64,000 nt of DNA from Streptomyces sp. R28 (GCF_041052385.1 NZ_CP163439.1:1550001-1614000), one strand, 5' to 3'; positions 1-8,841 are shown, counted from the stretch's first letter. Numbers and translations: made by a program. The notes: generated by a model from the letters alone, not told the origin.

Positions 1-49
1 TTGTCGCGGCAGCGGCCACGATCAACCCCCTGGTCAGGACCTGTCGCAT
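1..49 (-). CDS. N-terminus of a small secreted protein, chaplin-like signal peptide (partial)
   Basis: Reading leftward from an ATG at 49, the first 16 codons give MRQVLTRGLIVAAAAT, and the gene continues off the window edge. A short basic start followed by a hydrophobic alanine-rich core is the beginning of a Sec signal peptide, and MRQV-x-x-(K/R)-G-L is how many Streptomyces chaplins (cell-wall or aerial-surface amyloid proteins) begin. Purine-rich sequence (GAGAGAAAG) lies just upstream of the ATG as a possible ribosome binding site. The chaplin domain itself is outside the window, so the family call is a guess from the leader alone; another small secreted protein is possible. Confidence 0.5.
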   Translation of the reverse strand, partial: MRQVLTRGLIVAAAAT

Positions 50-415
50 TCTCGTTGTCTTTCTCTCAGGCGGAATGGGGAAGCCGACGTCGGTCATTGA
101 CGCGATCTTGTCGATTGCCGGAATTTGCGAGGTCATCGCAGGAGCCGTGATGCCGCACGTTCACACTCGCCACGACCTGCAGACTATGAACGAGATGGGG
201 AGGTCCCGGAAACGAGGACGCGTCGACGGCCAGGGAATTCACCCGATCGCACCCGTATGCGGCCGACGGTCTCACTCCGACGGCGACAGCGGCGTCCTTC
301 TCACATCCGTCTCGTGGACCGGCACGAGGGCGGTGTCCAGAGCACTGCTGACCTGGGCCGCTCTGGACCATAGGGACGATCGGGGCCCTCTGGGCGGCGG
401 GTAAACTCCGTACAC
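50..415. other. Intergenic region between chaplin-like gene and purB
   Basis: The two flanking genes diverge, so both promoters should lie here. TAAACT at 402-407 fits a TAnnnT -10 box and ends only eight bases before the purB GTG at 416. No good Shine-Dalgarno sequence precedes that GTG, so purB may be transcribed leaderless or nearly so. I see no convincing -35 element at the expected spacing. A 10-bp palindrome, CCGACGTCGG, sits at 84-93 about 40 bases upstream of the chaplin-like start. No gene is supported here. Confidence 0.4.
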
Positions 416-1858
416 GTGACTTCTGCGCCCGCCAAGCCCCGCATCCCGAACGTCCTCGCCGGACGCTACGCCTCCACCGAGCTCGCCACGCTCTGGTCCC
501 CCGAGCAGAAGGTGAAGCTCGAGCGGCAGCTCTGGCTCGCCGTGCTGCGGGCCCAGAAGGACCTCGGGATCGAGGTGCCGGACGAGGCGATCGCCGACTA
601 CGAGCGCGTCCTCGACACCGTCGACCTGGCCTCCATCGCCGAGCGCGAGAAGGTCACGCGGCACGACGTGAAGGCGCGGATCGAGGAGTTCAACGACCTC
701 GCCGGGCACGAGCACGTGCACAAGGGCATGACGTCCCGCGACCTCACGGAGAACGTCGAGCAGCTGCAGATCCGGCTCTCGCTGGAGCTGGTGCGCGACC
801 GTACGGTGGCCGTCCTCGCCCGCCTCGGCAAGCTGGCCGGTGAGTACGGCGAGCTGGTCATGGCCGGCCGCTCGCACAACGTCGCCGCGCAGGCCACGAC
901 GCTGGGCAAGCGCTTCGCGACCGGCGCCGACGAGCTGCTCGTCGCGTACGGCCGGGTCGAGGAGCTGCTCGGCCGCTACCCGCTGCGCGGCATCAAGGGC
1001 CCGGTGGGCACGGCCCAGGACATGCTGGACCTGCTCGGCGGGGACGCGTCGAAGCTGGCGGACCTGGAGGGCCGGATCGCCGGGCACCTGGGCTTCTCGC
1101 AGGCGTTCACCTCGGTCGGCCAGGTCTACCCGCGCTCGCTCGACTACGAGGTCGTGACCGCGCTGGTGCAGCTGGCGGCGGCGCCGTCGTCGCTGGCGAA
1201 GACGATCCGGCTGATGGCCGGGCACGAGCTGGTGACCGAGGGCTTCAAGCCGGGCCAGGTCGGCTCCTCCGCGATGCCGCACAAGATGAACACGCGGTCG
1301 TGTGAGCGCGTGAACGGCCTGATGGTCATCCTGCGCGGCTACGCCTCGATGACCGGCGAGCTGGCGGGCGATCAGTGGAACGAGGGCGACGTGTCCTGCT
1401 CGGTGGTGCGCCGGGTCGCGCTGCCGGACGCGTTCTTCGCGCTGGACGGGCTGCTGGAGACGTTCCTGACGGTGCTCGACGAGTTCGGTGCCTTCCCGGC
1501 GGTCGTGGCGCGGGAGCTGGACCGTTACCTGCCGTTCCTCGCCACCACCAAGGTGCTGATGGGCGCGGTGCGCGCGGGCGTGGGCCGTGAGCTGGCGCAC
1601 GAGGCGATCAAGGAGAACGCCGTCGCCTCCGCGCTGGCGATGCGCGAGCAGGGCGCCGAGCGCAACGAGCTGCTCGACAAGCTCGCCGCCGACGAGCGCA
1701 TCCCGCTCGACCGCGTCCAGCTGGACGCGCTGATGGCCGACAAGCTGTCCTTCACGGGTGCCGCGGCCGACCAGGTCGGCGTCGTCGTGGGCCGCGTCGA
1801 GGAGATCGTGAAGCAGCGCCCCGAGGCCGCGGGGTACACGCCCGGGGCGATCCTCTGA
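416..1858 (+). CDS. purB: Adenylosuccinate lyase
   Basis: Cytoplasmic purine enzyme of the fumarase/aspartase superfamily that removes fumarate from SAICAR and from adenylosuccinate (two steps of AMP synthesis). The 480-residue product carries the family signature GSSAMPHKMN at residues 283-292, with the loop serine used as catalytic base/acid in this family, and an earlier conserved GMTSRD-type segment near residue 105. It is mostly helical and of normal length. The GTG start at 416 gives the expected N-terminus; the usual Shine-Dalgarno is absent, and a -10-like TAAACT lies eight bases upstream. Its stop overlaps a possible CTG start for the following glycosylase, so the two genes are probably co-transcribed. 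Confidence 0.95.
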   Translation: MTSAPAKPRIPNVLAGRYASTELATLWSPEQKVKLERQLWLAVLRAQKDLGIEVPDEAIADYERVLDTVDLASIAEREKVTRHDVKARIEEFNDLAGHEHVHKGMTSRDLTENVEQLQIRLSLELVRDRTVAVLARLGKLAGEYGELVMAGRSHNVAAQATTLGKRFATGADELLVAYGRVEELLGRYPLRGIKGPVGTAQDMLDLLGGDASKLADLEGRIAGHLGFSQAFTSVGQVYPRSLDYEVVTALVQLAAAPSSLAKTIRLMAGHELVTEGFKPGQVGSSAMPHKMNTRSCERVNGLMVILRGYASMTGELAGDQWNEGDVSCSVVRRVALPDAFFALDGLLETFLTVLDEFGAFPAVVARELDRYLPFLATTKVLMGAVRAGVGRELAHEAIKENAVASALAMREQGAERNELLDKLAADERIPLDRVQLDALMADKLSFTGAAADQVGVVVGRVEEIVKQRPEAAGYTPGAIL

Positions 1859-1878
1859 CGCGCTTCACCGCCGAGGAG

Positions 1879-2403
1879 TTGGAGGCCGCTCGCGACCGTC
1901 TGGTGCCGGACGTCGTCGCGGACGGCCTCCACGTGCTGTTCTGTGGCATCAACCCCGGTCTGATGACGGCCGCGACCGGCCATCACTTCGCCCGCCCGGG
2001 CAATCGTTTCTGGCCGGTCCTGCACCTGTCCGGGTTCACGCCGAGGCTCATGAGACCGTCGGAGCAGGGTGAGTTGCCCTCCTTCGGGCTCGGCATCACG
2101 AACGTCGTCGCGCGCGCGACCGCGCGGGCCGACGAGCTGAGCGCCGAGGAGTACCGCGAGGGCGGGCGGCTGCTGGCGGCGAAGGTGACGCGGCTACGGC
2201 CGCGGTGGCTGGCGGTGGTGGGCGTCACCGCGTATCGCGCCGCCTTCGACGACCGCAAGGCTCAGGTGGGCCCGCAGGAGCGGGTGATCGGGGACACGCG
2301 CGTGTGGGTGCTGCCTAATCCGAGCGGGCTGAACGCGCATTGGACGGCGGCGACGATGGCGCAGGAGTTCGCGCGCTTGCGGGTGGCGGCGGAAGAGGGC
2401 TGA
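1879..2403 (+). CDS. mug: Mismatch-specific G/U(T) uracil-DNA glycosylase, Mug/TDG family
   Basis: Removes uracil or thymine mispaired with guanine to start base-excision repair. Both family motifs are visible: GINPGL near residues 23-28, whose asparagine positions the catalytic water, and LPNPSGLN near residue 145. The coordinates use the first conventional start, TTG at 1879, but GAGGAG directly abuts that codon with no spacing. An in-frame CTG at 1855 overlaps the purB stop (CTGA) and would add MTRFTAEE, which reads like a natural N-terminus, so the real start may be that CTG with translational coupling to purB. Function is well supported; only the start is uncertain. Confidence 0.9.
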   Translation: MEAARDRLVPDVVADGLHVLFCGINPGLMTAATGHHFARPGNRFWPVLHLSGFTPRLMRPSEQGELPSFGLGITNVVARATARADELSAEEYREGGRLLAAKVTRLRPRWLAVVGVTAYRAAFDDRKAQVGPQERVIGDTRVWVLPNPSGLNAHWTAATMAQEFARLRVAAEEG

Positions 2404-2407
2404 CGGG

Positions 2408-2836
2408 TCACGGTGGGGCGATTTCCGTGACCACGGCCAGGAGCCGCACGTCGTCCGCCTCGTCCAGGTCGGCGACCACGACCGCGACCCAACGGCCTGT
2501 CCCCTCCGCCTCCCAGAGGTAGGCCAAGCGGGCACGGGCGCTGAGCGAGGCCCAGGGCTTGGGTATCTCCTCGTGTGCGGTGCGCAGCACCACGGTCTGC
2601 AGGTTGTAGGGGTCCGTCTCTCCCCAGCGGGGCGCGAACTGCTCGTACAGGGCGTCGCGGTACTTCTCGTACTGCTCCACCGTCACCGCACGCGTCCCAC
2701 AGTCACCCTGACTGCTCTCTAAAACCACGACGTGGTAGCCGGGTCCGCTCTCGCCCCCGTCCCACGAGGTGTGCTCCGCCGAGAACGGGCGGAAGCACAG
2801 CTCGTCGACGAGGGCGATGTGCCGTGCGATGTTCAT
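2408..2836 (-). CDS. Hypothetical protein, 142 aa
   Basis: A 142-residue soluble acidic protein starting at ATG 2836 (MNIARHIALVDELCF). It has no signal peptide or membrane segment and I recognise no domain. The middle (about residues 30-90) has mixed alpha/beta character. The C-terminal half looks like a small sheet domain ending in a run of valines and leucines. It lies 41 bases downstream of the ABC permease on the same strand and converges with mug, whose stop is five bases away. It may be the last gene of the exporter operon, but nothing ties it to transport. Confidence 0.65.
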   Translation of the reverse strand: MNIARHIALVDELCFRPFSAEHTSWDGGESGPGYHVVVLESSQGDCGTRAVTVEQYEKYRDALYEQFAPRWGETDPYNLQTVVLRTAHEEIPKPWASLSARARLAYLWEAEGTGRWVAVVVADLDEADDVRLLAVVTEIAPP

Positions 2837-2877
2837 GTGGTCCAGTAAACCCGGCGCCACTGACAATTGGCGTGCCG

Positions 2878-3603
2878 TCAGGCGTCCCGCCGCCGCACGC
2901 TCCACGCCCCCGCCAGCAACGCCGCCGCGGTCCACAGCGCGGTCACCGTCAGTCCCGACCACGGCCCGAGGGTGCCGTCGTAGGTCTGGTGAATGACGAT
3001 CTGCCCCGCCCTGTCCGGCAGGAAGTCCGCGACGGTGCCGGCGGCGTCGCCGATCACGAACGACACCACGAGGATGAACGGGATCAGGATGGACAGCGTG
3101 GCGACACCGCTGCGCAGCAGGGCGGTCAGGCCGGCCGCGAACAAGGCCATCAGCGTGAGGTAGATCCCGCAGCCCACGACCCCGCGCACCTGCTCGGCCA
3201 CGGTGAGTCCACCGGCCGCGGAGCCGAGTCCCGCCCGTGCCACGACGAGCGCGGTGAAGGCGGTGACCAGTCCGACGAGCAGGGTCGGCACGGCGATGGC
3301 CGTCATCTTGGCGGCGAACCACCGTCCACGTCTGGGGACCGCGGCGAGCGAGAGCCGGAGCGCACCGCCGTGGTACTCCGACGACACGGCCAGCGCGCCG
3401 AAGGAGATGGCCGCGATCTGGCCCGGCAGGACGCCGGACAGCGCCATGAAGAGAGCGTCGAACTCCGGATCCGAGTCCTCGGAGACGCCGGCCACCGCGG
3501 AGAACGTGGTGGTCACGGCGAACAGTGCCAGCAGCGCTCCCGGGAGCGAGCGCAGCGTACGGATCTTGAGCCACTCCGTGTGGAGCACGGGTGCGAATGC
3601 CAT
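2878..3603 (-). CDS. ABC-2 type exporter permease
   Basis: Integral membrane subunit of an ABC-2 exporter, 241 residues. Six hydrophobic segments are readable, starting with one just after the short cytoplasmic N-terminus (LHTEWLKIRTLRS, typical of this family) and ending near residue 230. The ATG at 3603 begins two bases after the stop of the ATPase gene, so the two are a tightly coupled pair. The exported substrate cannot be read from sequence. The pair is divergent from a histidine kinase/response regulator operon, a layout in which the two-component system usually controls the exporter. Confidence 0.88.
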   Translation of the reverse strand: MAFAPVLHTEWLKIRTLRSLPGALLALFAVTTTFSAVAGVSEDSDPEFDALFMALSGVLPGQIAAISFGALAVSSEYHGGALRLSLAAVPRRGRWFAAKMTAIAVPTLLVGLVTAFTALVVARAGLGSAAGGLTVAEQVRGVVGCGIYLTLMALFAAGLTALLRSGVATLSILIPFILVVSFVIGDAAGTVADFLPDRAGQIVIHQTYDGTLGPWSGLTVTALWTAAALLAGAWSVRRRDA

Positions 3604-3605
3604 GG

Positions 3606-4526
3606 TCAGGCCTCCTGCGGCGGCGCGGTGAACTCGGTCTCGGTCGCGGTCAGGTCCAGGTAGGCCTGCTCCAGCGTGCCTTCTTCCGCGGCGAGTTCGA
3701 GGACGGGTACGCCCGCCTGGGAGATCAGGCGGCCGATGTCGTCCACGCGCGCGTGGTGCACGGTCCAGTGCCCGTCCTCGTGCTGGACGGCATCGTGGCC
3801 GTGTCGGGCGAGGGCGGTCTTGAGGGCGGTGGCGTCCGTGGTGCGGATGCGGACGCGGGGTTCCACGCGCGCGTGGATGAACTCCCGCATCGGGGTGTCG
3901 GCCAGCAGGCGGCCCCGGCCGAGGACCACGAGGTGGTCGGCGAAGGACGCGGTCTCGTTCATGAGGTGGCTGGAGATCAGGACCGTGCGCCCCTGCCCCG
4001 CGAGACGACGCAGCAACTGGCGTATCCAGATGATGCCTTCGGGGTCGAGGCCGTTGGACGGCTCGTCGAGCATGACCACCTCTGGGTCGCCGAGGAGGGC
4101 GGCGGCGATGCCGAGCCGCTGGCGCATGCCCAGGGAGTACGTCTTCACCCGTCGGCGGGCGACCGCTGCGATCCCCGTCTCCTCCAGCACCTCGTCGACC
4201 CTGCGGTTCGGGATGCGGTTGCTCGCGGCCAGGACACGCAGATGGTCGCGAGCGGTGCGGGAGCCGTGCGCGGCCTGGGCGTCGAGCAACGCGCCCACGT
4301 GGCGCAGGGGTTCGTGGAGCGTGGCGTAGGCGCGGCCGCCGATCGTGGCGGTTCCGGAGGTCGGCCGGTCCACGCCGAGCACGAGCCGCATGGTGGTGGA
4401 CTTCCCGGCGCCGTTGGGGCCGAGAAAGCCGGTGACGCGGCCGGGCTCGACGCGGAAGGTGAGGTGGTCCACGGCCCGGCGGGTGCCGTACTCCTTGGTG
4501 AGGTCTTGGACGTCGATGCTGGTCAT
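3606..4526 (-). CDS. ABC-2 exporter ATP-binding protein
   Basis: The 306-residue ATPase partner of the downstream permease. Walker A is GPNGAGKST (about residues 36-44), the ABC signature is SLGMRQR (131-137), Walker B is VVMLDEPSNGLDPEG (150-164) and an H-switch SSH follows. A C-terminal extension of about 90 residues is typical of drug/antibiotic-type ABC-2 ATPases. Start ATG 4526 yields MTSIDVQDLTKEYG, the normal beginning; longer in-frame reading upstream would translate the operator region. Probable roles are export of an antimicrobial or cell-envelope stress response, inferred from the adjacent two-component system. Confidence 0.92.
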   Translation of the reverse strand: MTSIDVQDLTKEYGTRRAVDHLTFRVEPGRVTGFLGPNGAGKSTTMRLVLGVDRPTSGTATIGGRAYATLHEPLRHVGALLDAQAAHGSRTARDHLRVLAASNRIPNRRVDEVLEETGIAAVARRRVKTYSLGMRQRLGIAAALLGDPEVVMLDEPSNGLDPEGIIWIRQLLRRLAGQGRTVLISSHLMNETASFADHLVVLGRGRLLADTPMREFIHARVEPRVRIRTTDATALKTALARHGHDAVQHEDGHWTVHHARVDDIGRLISQAGVPVLELAAEEGTLEQAYLDLTATETEFTAPPQEA

Positions 4527-4554
4527 GGCAGCAGCCTGGCCGTTCGTGCGGGGT

Positions 4555-4600
4555 CGGGGACTCCCCCGCCCGAGGAGATCGTCTCCCCCGTGCGGGGGAG
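4555..4600. promoter_or_regulatory. Repeated CTCCCCCG palindromic operator between exporter and two-component genes
   Basis: The 108-base gap between the divergent ATPase (start 4526) and kinase (start 4635) contains CTCCCCCG at 4561-4568 and again at 4583-4590. The second copy faces its exact reverse complement CGGGGGAG at 4593-4600 across a two-base centre, forming a perfect 18-base palindrome. The first copy is faced by CGGGG at 4555-4559 across three bases. The likely ligand is the neighbouring NarL-type response regulator, controlling both divergent units. The repeats are seen; the ligand is inferred. Confidence 0.6.
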
Positions 4601-4634
4601 GTCCGTTGTCAGTGGTCGCTGGCACGATGACGAA

Positions 4635-5804
4635 ATGGTCCGCTTGCTGCGCCCGTTCGGCCGGGCGGTGACGTACACACGATTGCTGCATCTGTTCATC
4701 GCCATCGTGTGGCCGTCGATGTTGCTGTTCATCCAGGAAGCGTGGTGGACCTGGGCGTTGGCTGCGGTGCTGCTCGCCCCCGTCGGGCTGGTGCCCGCGA
4801 TGCGCACTGTGGAGGGGCTGCAGGCAAGGCTGCTGCTGACCGGTCACCGGCACGACAGTGCGAGCACCGACATCGTCGTGGCGCCGTCCGCCTCCTGGAG
4901 CGACCGCGGGCGGCTCGTCGTGTGGCTGGAGGCTCGGCTCCTGCTCGGCTGCGCGACCTCGATGTTCAGCGCCCAACTACTGCTTTCCTCGGTGGACTTG
5001 GTGTCGTCGGCCCTCGGCGGCGGGGCCGAGGGGAGCGTGCTGCTCCACCTCGACGGCCACCACTGGTGGCACCTCCTGCTCGCGCCCGTGCCGCTGGTCG
5101 CGCTGGCGCTGACCGTGGTCGGCTCGGGCCGGCTCATCACCGCTGTCGCCCTCCGGCTCCTGGGCCCCTCCCCCGCCGAGCGCCTGGCCGCCCTGGAGGA
5201 GCGCACCGAGCAGCTTCTGGAGCGCACCCGCATCGCCCGCGAACTCCACGACTCCATCGGCCATGCCCTGACCGTGGCCGTGGTGCAGGCGGGTGCCGCG
5301 CGCGCGGCGGGTGACCCGGCCTTCACCGACCGGGCGTTGGACGCCATCGAGGAGACCGGCCGGGCCGCGCTGGAGGACCTGGAGCGCGTCCTCGGCGTCC
5401 TGCGCGAGTCCGAGCGCCCGGTCAGCAGCAGGCCGACGCTCACGGACGCCGACCGTCTGCTGGAGTCCGCGCGTGCCTCCGGCGCGAAGGTCGACGTCGA
5501 CATGAGTGGGCCGTTGGACACGGTGCCGGGCCCGGTCTCCCGGGAGGGCTACCGCATCCTGCAGGAGTCGCTGACCAATGTGCTGCGGCACGCGGGCGCC
5601 GTCCCGGTGCGCATCCGCATCGAGGTCACGGACGGCACCCTCGGTCTGCAGGTCCGCAATCCGCTCACCGCCGACATACCCGGGCCCGGCAGAGGCAGCG
5701 GCTTGCGCGGGATACGCGAGCGCGCGGCCCTGCTGGGCGGACGCGCGCGGACCGGCCCCGACGCAGGTGACTGGCAGGTACATGTGGAGCTCCCGCTCGG
5801 TTGA
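4635..5804 (+). CDS. Sensor histidine kinase, HisKA_3 (NarL-partner) type
   Basis: Membrane histidine kinase of 389 residues. The N-terminal half has about four hydrophobic segments with little extracytoplasmic sequence between them, suggesting sensing within the membrane or through the partner ABC exporter. The HisKA_3 dimerisation helix carries the phospho-acceptor in [10 protein letters not shown] (His205). The HATPase domain shows [13 protein letters not shown] (N box) and [16 protein letters not shown] (G box) at the C-terminus. The ATG at 4635 is the first plausible start after the operator. It is followed after 14 bases by its response regulator. An exporter is divergently encoded, so the triad probably forms one detoxification circuit. 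Confidence 0.92.
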   Translation: MVRLLRPFGRAVTYTRLLHLFIAIVWPSMLLFIQEAWWTWALAAVLLAPVGLVPAMRTVEGLQARLLLTGHRHDSASTDIVVAPSASWSDRGRLVVWLEARLLLGCATSMFSAQLLLSSVDLVSSALGGGAEGSVLLHLDGHHWWHLLLAPVPLVALALTVVGSGRLITAVALRLLGPSPAERLAALEERTEQLLERTRIARELHDSIGHALTVAVVQAGAARAAGDPAFTDRALDAIEETGRAALEDLERVLGVLRESERPVSSRPTLTDADRLLESARASGAKVDVDMSGPLDTVPGPVSREGYRILQESLTNVLRHAGAVPVRIRIEVTDGTLGLQVRNPLTADIPGPGRGSGLRGIRERAALLGGRARTGPDAGDWQVHVELPLG

Positions 5805-5818
5805 TCTACGCTGACCGG

Positions 5819-6481
5819 ATGCCGGTCACCGTTCTCCTCGTCGACGACGAACCCCTCGTACGCGCCGGTCTGCGGGCGGTGTTGGAGGCGCAGCCCGACA
5901 TCGAGGTCGTCGGGGAGGCGGCCGACGGGGCGGCGGTGATTCCGCTGGTGCGGCAGCTGCGGCCGGACGTGGTCGCCATGGATGTGCGGATGCCGCTGCT
6001 GGACGGGATCGAGGCCACGCGCGCGGTGCTGCGGACGGTCGACGATCCGCCGAAGATCGTCGTCATCACGACCTTCGAGAACGACGAGTACGTGTACGAG
6101 GCGCTGCGGGCCGGTGCCGACGGCTTCCTGCTGAAGCGGGCCCGGCCGGCCGAGATCGTGCACGCGGTGCGGCTGGTGGCCGAGGGCGAGTCGCTGCTGT
6201 TCCCCGCCTCGGTGCGGCAGCTCGCCGCGCAGTACGGCGACGACGGCGGGAACCGGGCGGCGCGCGCCGTACTGGAGCGGGCGCGGCTGACCGAGCGGGA
6301 GGCCGAGGTGCTGCGGCTGATGGCGCGCGGTCTGTCGAACGCGGAGATCGCCGCCCGGCTGGTCGTCGGCACGGAGACGGTGAAGTCGCATGTGAGCGCC
6401 GTCCTGGCGAAGCTCGGGGCGCGGGATCGCACGCAGGCGGTGATCACGGCGTACGAGTCGGGGTTCGTGGCGCCGGGGTGA
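5819..6481 (+). CDS. Response regulator, NarL/FixJ family
   Basis: 220-residue DNA-binding response regulator. The receiver domain has the acidic pair D9-D10 and phospho-acceptor D55 in [10 protein letters not shown]. The C-terminal LuxR-type helix-turn-helix (about residues 150-210) contains [20 protein letters not shown] and [14 protein letters not shown]. The ATG at 5819 gives [12 protein letters not shown]; a TTG at 5801 would overlap the kinase stop but adds non-conserved residues. It is the cognate partner of the preceding kinase and probably binds the CTCCCCCG repeats at 4555-4600. Confidence 0.93.
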   Translation: MPVTVLLVDDEPLVRAGLRAVLEAQPDIEVVGEAADGAAVIPLVRQLRPDVVAMDVRMPLLDGIEATRAVLRTVDDPPKIVVITTFENDEYVYEALRAGADGFLLKRARPAEIVHAVRLVAEGESLLFPASVRQLAAQYGDDGGNRAARAVLERARLTEREAEVLRLMARGLSNAEIAARLVVGTETVKSHVSAVLAKLGARDRTQAVITAYESGFVAPG

Positions 6482-6636
6482 CCCTGGCCGGCGGGGTGAG
6501 CAGCAGGGCCCGACGGCCGGTTCGACGGTCTCGGTGAACGGACCGGTCAGTAGGCCGACAGGTGCCCACCCCTCGCCCGCGCCCGTCCCGGCGAGTAGCA
6601 TCCGGCCAACATGCGCACGAGCTGGGAGGACGGACG

Positions 6637-7794
6637 TTGGGGCAGCTGACCGGCGGGGATCCCTCGCTGTTGCGAAGGATCAATTCCGCGGTGGTGCTGC
6701 ACGCGCTGCGTGCCACGGACGCCGCGACGCTGACGGAGATCACCCGGGTCACCGGGCTGTCCCGCCCGACCGTCGAGGGCGTGGTCGAGGGCCTCATCGA
6801 GGCGGGTTACGTCGTCGAGAAGGCCGCCGACGAGAGTGTCGTCCGGCGGCAGGGGCGGCCCGCGCGGCGGTTCCGGTTCCGGGCCGAGGCCGGTCATCTG
6901 CTGGGCGTGGACATCGGGTCGCATCGGGTCGCCGCGCTCCTCGCCGACCTGGACGGCAGGGTGCTCGGCTCCATCACGAAGGACGTCGACGAGACGGCTC
7001 CGGCCGACGAGCGGCTCGAACGGCTGCGTACGGCGGTCGCCGAACTGCTGCGCCGGGCCGGTGTCGCACGCAGCTCGCTGCGGGCCGTGGGCGTCGCGAC
7101 GCCGGGCATCGTCGAGGCGGACGGCACCGTGCGGCTCGGCGCCGCGCTGCCCGAGTGGACGGGGCTGCGCCTGGGCGAGCGGCTGAGCCGGTCCTTCAAG
7201 TGCCCGGTCCTGGTGGAGAACGACGCCAACGCGGCGGCGGTGGCCGAGCACTGGAAGGGATCGGCCACCGAGTCCGACGACGTCGTGTTCGTGCTGGCCG
7301 GGCTGAGTCCGGGTGCCGGGGCGCTGATCGGCGGGCAGTTGCACCGGGGCTTCGGCGGGGCGGCCGGCGAGATCGGCGCGTTGCATCTGCTGGGCCGGGA
7401 GGCGACTCCGGAGACGCTGCTGTCCACCACGGACGAGCCGCTGCGGCCCCTCGACGAGCACGCCGTGGCCGAGGTCTTCGCGCAGGCCCGAGAGGGCGAC
7501 CAGGGGGCCCGCGCGGCCGTCGACCGCTTCATCCAGCGCCTCGTCCACGACGTGGCCGCCCTGGTCCTCGCGCTCGACCCCGAGCTGGTGGTCATCGGCG
7601 GCTGGGCGGCCGGACTGGACGGCGTACTGGAGCCCCTGCGGCGCGAGCTGGCCCGCTACTGCCTGCGCCCGCCGAAGGTCGCCCTGTCCCTGCTCGGCGA
7701 GGCGGCGGTGGCGACGGGCGCGCTGCGGCTGGCCCTGGACCATGTGGAGGAGCAGCTGTTCGCGGTGGAGGGGACGGTGACGGGGCGGCGCTGA
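6637..7794 (+). CDS. ROK family transcriptional regulator
   Basis: 385-residue ROK (repressor/ORF/kinase) protein. The N-terminal winged helix-turn-helix (about residues 10-75: LTEITRVTGLSRPTVEGVVE) is followed by an ASKHA-fold sugar-kinase-like domain with a LLGVDIGSHRVAALLADLDG phosphate segment, VENDANAAAVAEH and FGGAAGEIGAL. The cysteine-rich zinc motif of many ROK kinases is not evident near the GEIGAL segment, so it is more likely a sugar-responsive repressor than an active kinase. TTG at 6637 is preceded by GGGAGG at an ideal seven-base spacing, which decides the start over longer readings. No sugar operon is adjacent, so its ligand is unknown. Confidence 0.88.
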   Translation: MGQLTGGDPSLLRRINSAVVLHALRATDAATLTEITRVTGLSRPTVEGVVEGLIEAGYVVEKAADESVVRRQGRPARRFRFRAEAGHLLGVDIGSHRVAALLADLDGRVLGSITKDVDETAPADERLERLRTAVAELLRRAGVARSSLRAVGVATPGIVEADGTVRLGAALPEWTGLRLGERLSRSFKCPVLVENDANAAAVAEHWKGSATESDDVVFVLAGLSPGAGALIGGQLHRGFGGAAGEIGALHLLGREATPETLLSTTDEPLRPLDEHAVAEVFAQAREGDQGARAAVDRFIQRLVHDVAALVLALDPELVVIGGWAAGLDGVLEPLRRELARYCLRPPKVALSLLGEAAVATGALRLALDHVEEQLFAVEGTVTGRR

Positions 7795-7860
7795 CGCGCT
7801 CGGCGGTCAGCCGCCGGTTCGCCCCGATGCAGTGAGTGTCCGGTGTGCTGGTGAACGCGT

Positions 7861-7887
7861 CGCGCCCCGGAGCGGCTCCGGGGCGCG
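7861..7887. terminator. Bidirectional hairpin terminator
   Basis: A perfect 12-bp stem (7861-7872 pairs with 7876-7887) with a three-base loop lies between the convergent ROK and GntR genes. No T-run follows, as is usual in Streptomyces. Confidence 0.75.
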
Positions 7888-7908
7888 AGGCAGGTGCTGG
7901 TACGGCGG

Positions 7909-8670
7909 TCAGGACGCCCGGCGTTCCGGGTCCTGGTGGATCTCCACGCCGCCGGAGTCGCCGAAGGTCAGCCGGCACGTGTCCGCGCGGTACGTGGCGA
8001 CGGAGAGCGCCGCGGCGCGGCCCCCGGCGATGTAGCGGGTGGTCACGACGAGGACGGGCGCCCCTGGCAGACGGTCCAGCTCCTTGGCGTCGTCCGCGCG
8101 GGCCGAGCCGAGCTCGACGGCGTTCTCCTGGCCCTCCAGTTCCCGGCGCTGCAGCTCGCGCAGCACGGCACGCGCGCGTGCCGCTCCGGACGGAGTGTCG
8201 ATGGCGGAGAGGTCGGGCACCGACGACTGCGGAATGTACAGCAGCTCGGCGGCGACGGGCTGCCCGTGCGTCACGCGGGAGCGGCGCACGATGTGCACGG
8301 GCTCGTCCCGGCCGCTCTCCAGGGCGTCGGCGACGGACGCGGGCGGAACCGCCAGGGTGCAGTCCACAGGCTGCCAGACGTCGTCGGCCGCACCCGGCCA
8401 GGCGTGCTGCTCGGTGCCGACGGCCACGCCCACGCGCGGCGGCGCGACGGTCGTACCCACGCCGCGGCGGCGCTGCAGCCTGCCTTCCAGTTCGAGCTGT
8501 TCCAGTGCCTGGCGGAGCGTGGCCCGGGCGACGCCGAAGCGGGCGGCCAGGTCGCGCTCGTTGGGCAGGATCTCGCCTACGGAGAACTCGGATTCCAGTG
8601 CCTCACTGAGCACGGTCCTCAGGTGCCAGTACTTCGGTTCCGGCACCGATTCCAGCTGCGTGGTCCCCAC
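7909..8670 (-). CDS. GntR/HutC family regulator (DasR-like)
   Basis: 253-residue transcription factor. The N-terminal winged helix (about residues 12-75) reads KYWHLRTVLSEAL, LPNERDLAARFGVARATLRQ and LEGRLQRRRGVGTTV, closely resembling the DNA-binding domain of DasR and relatives. The C-terminal UTRA ligand-binding domain follows from about residue 95. The GTG at 8670 has GGAGG five bases upstream. Its own promoter carries a TTGGTC-AA-GACCAA palindrome over the -35 box, much like the DasR consensus core TGGTCTAGACCA, so autorepression is likely. DasR relatives sense aminosugar phosphates; whether this one does is not shown. Confidence 0.88.
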   Translation of the reverse strand: MGTTQLESVPEPKYWHLRTVLSEALESEFSVGEILPNERDLAARFGVARATLRQALEQLELEGRLQRRRGVGTTVAPPRVGVAVGTEQHAWPGAADDVWQPVDCTLAVPPASVADALESGRDEPVHIVRRSRVTHGQPVAAELLYIPQSSVPDLSAIDTPSGAARARAVLRELQRRELEGQENAVELGSARADDAKELDRLPGAPVLVVTTRYIAGGRAAALSVATYRADTCRLTFGDSGGVEIHQDPERRAS

Positions 8671-8746
8671 CCTGTCCTCCGCAATCGCCGTGGCCCATCG
8701 GCGTTTTAGCGCCCTTGTTTATTAAAGGTTGTTTCACTTCTCTGCG

Positions 8747-8781
8747 ACCATAGGGCGGCCCTGAAGCTTGGTCAAGACCAA
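8747..8781 (-). promoter_or_regulatory. GntR gene promoter with dre-like operator over the -35 box
   Basis: On the minus strand TTGACC (8775-8770) and TATGGT (8752-8747) are separated by exactly 17 bases, a near-consensus vegetative promoter reading into the GntR gene with a leader of roughly 70 bases. The -35 box lies inside a perfect inverted repeat TTGGTC-AA-GACCAA (8768-8781). That repeat matches the TGGTC..GACCA core recognised by DasR-type regulators. The overlap implies steric repression. Confidence 0.75.
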
Positions 8782-8841
8782 TAGCCGGGAACGCTCACGG
8801 GAGTGGCATGCGCTGCCACATCCGTGATGCGGCGGCGAGAT

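Noticed and set aside
272..1600. 442-codon minus-strand frame over purB
   Set aside because: Antisense shadow; low-complexity His/Arg/Leu-rich translation and no ribosome site.
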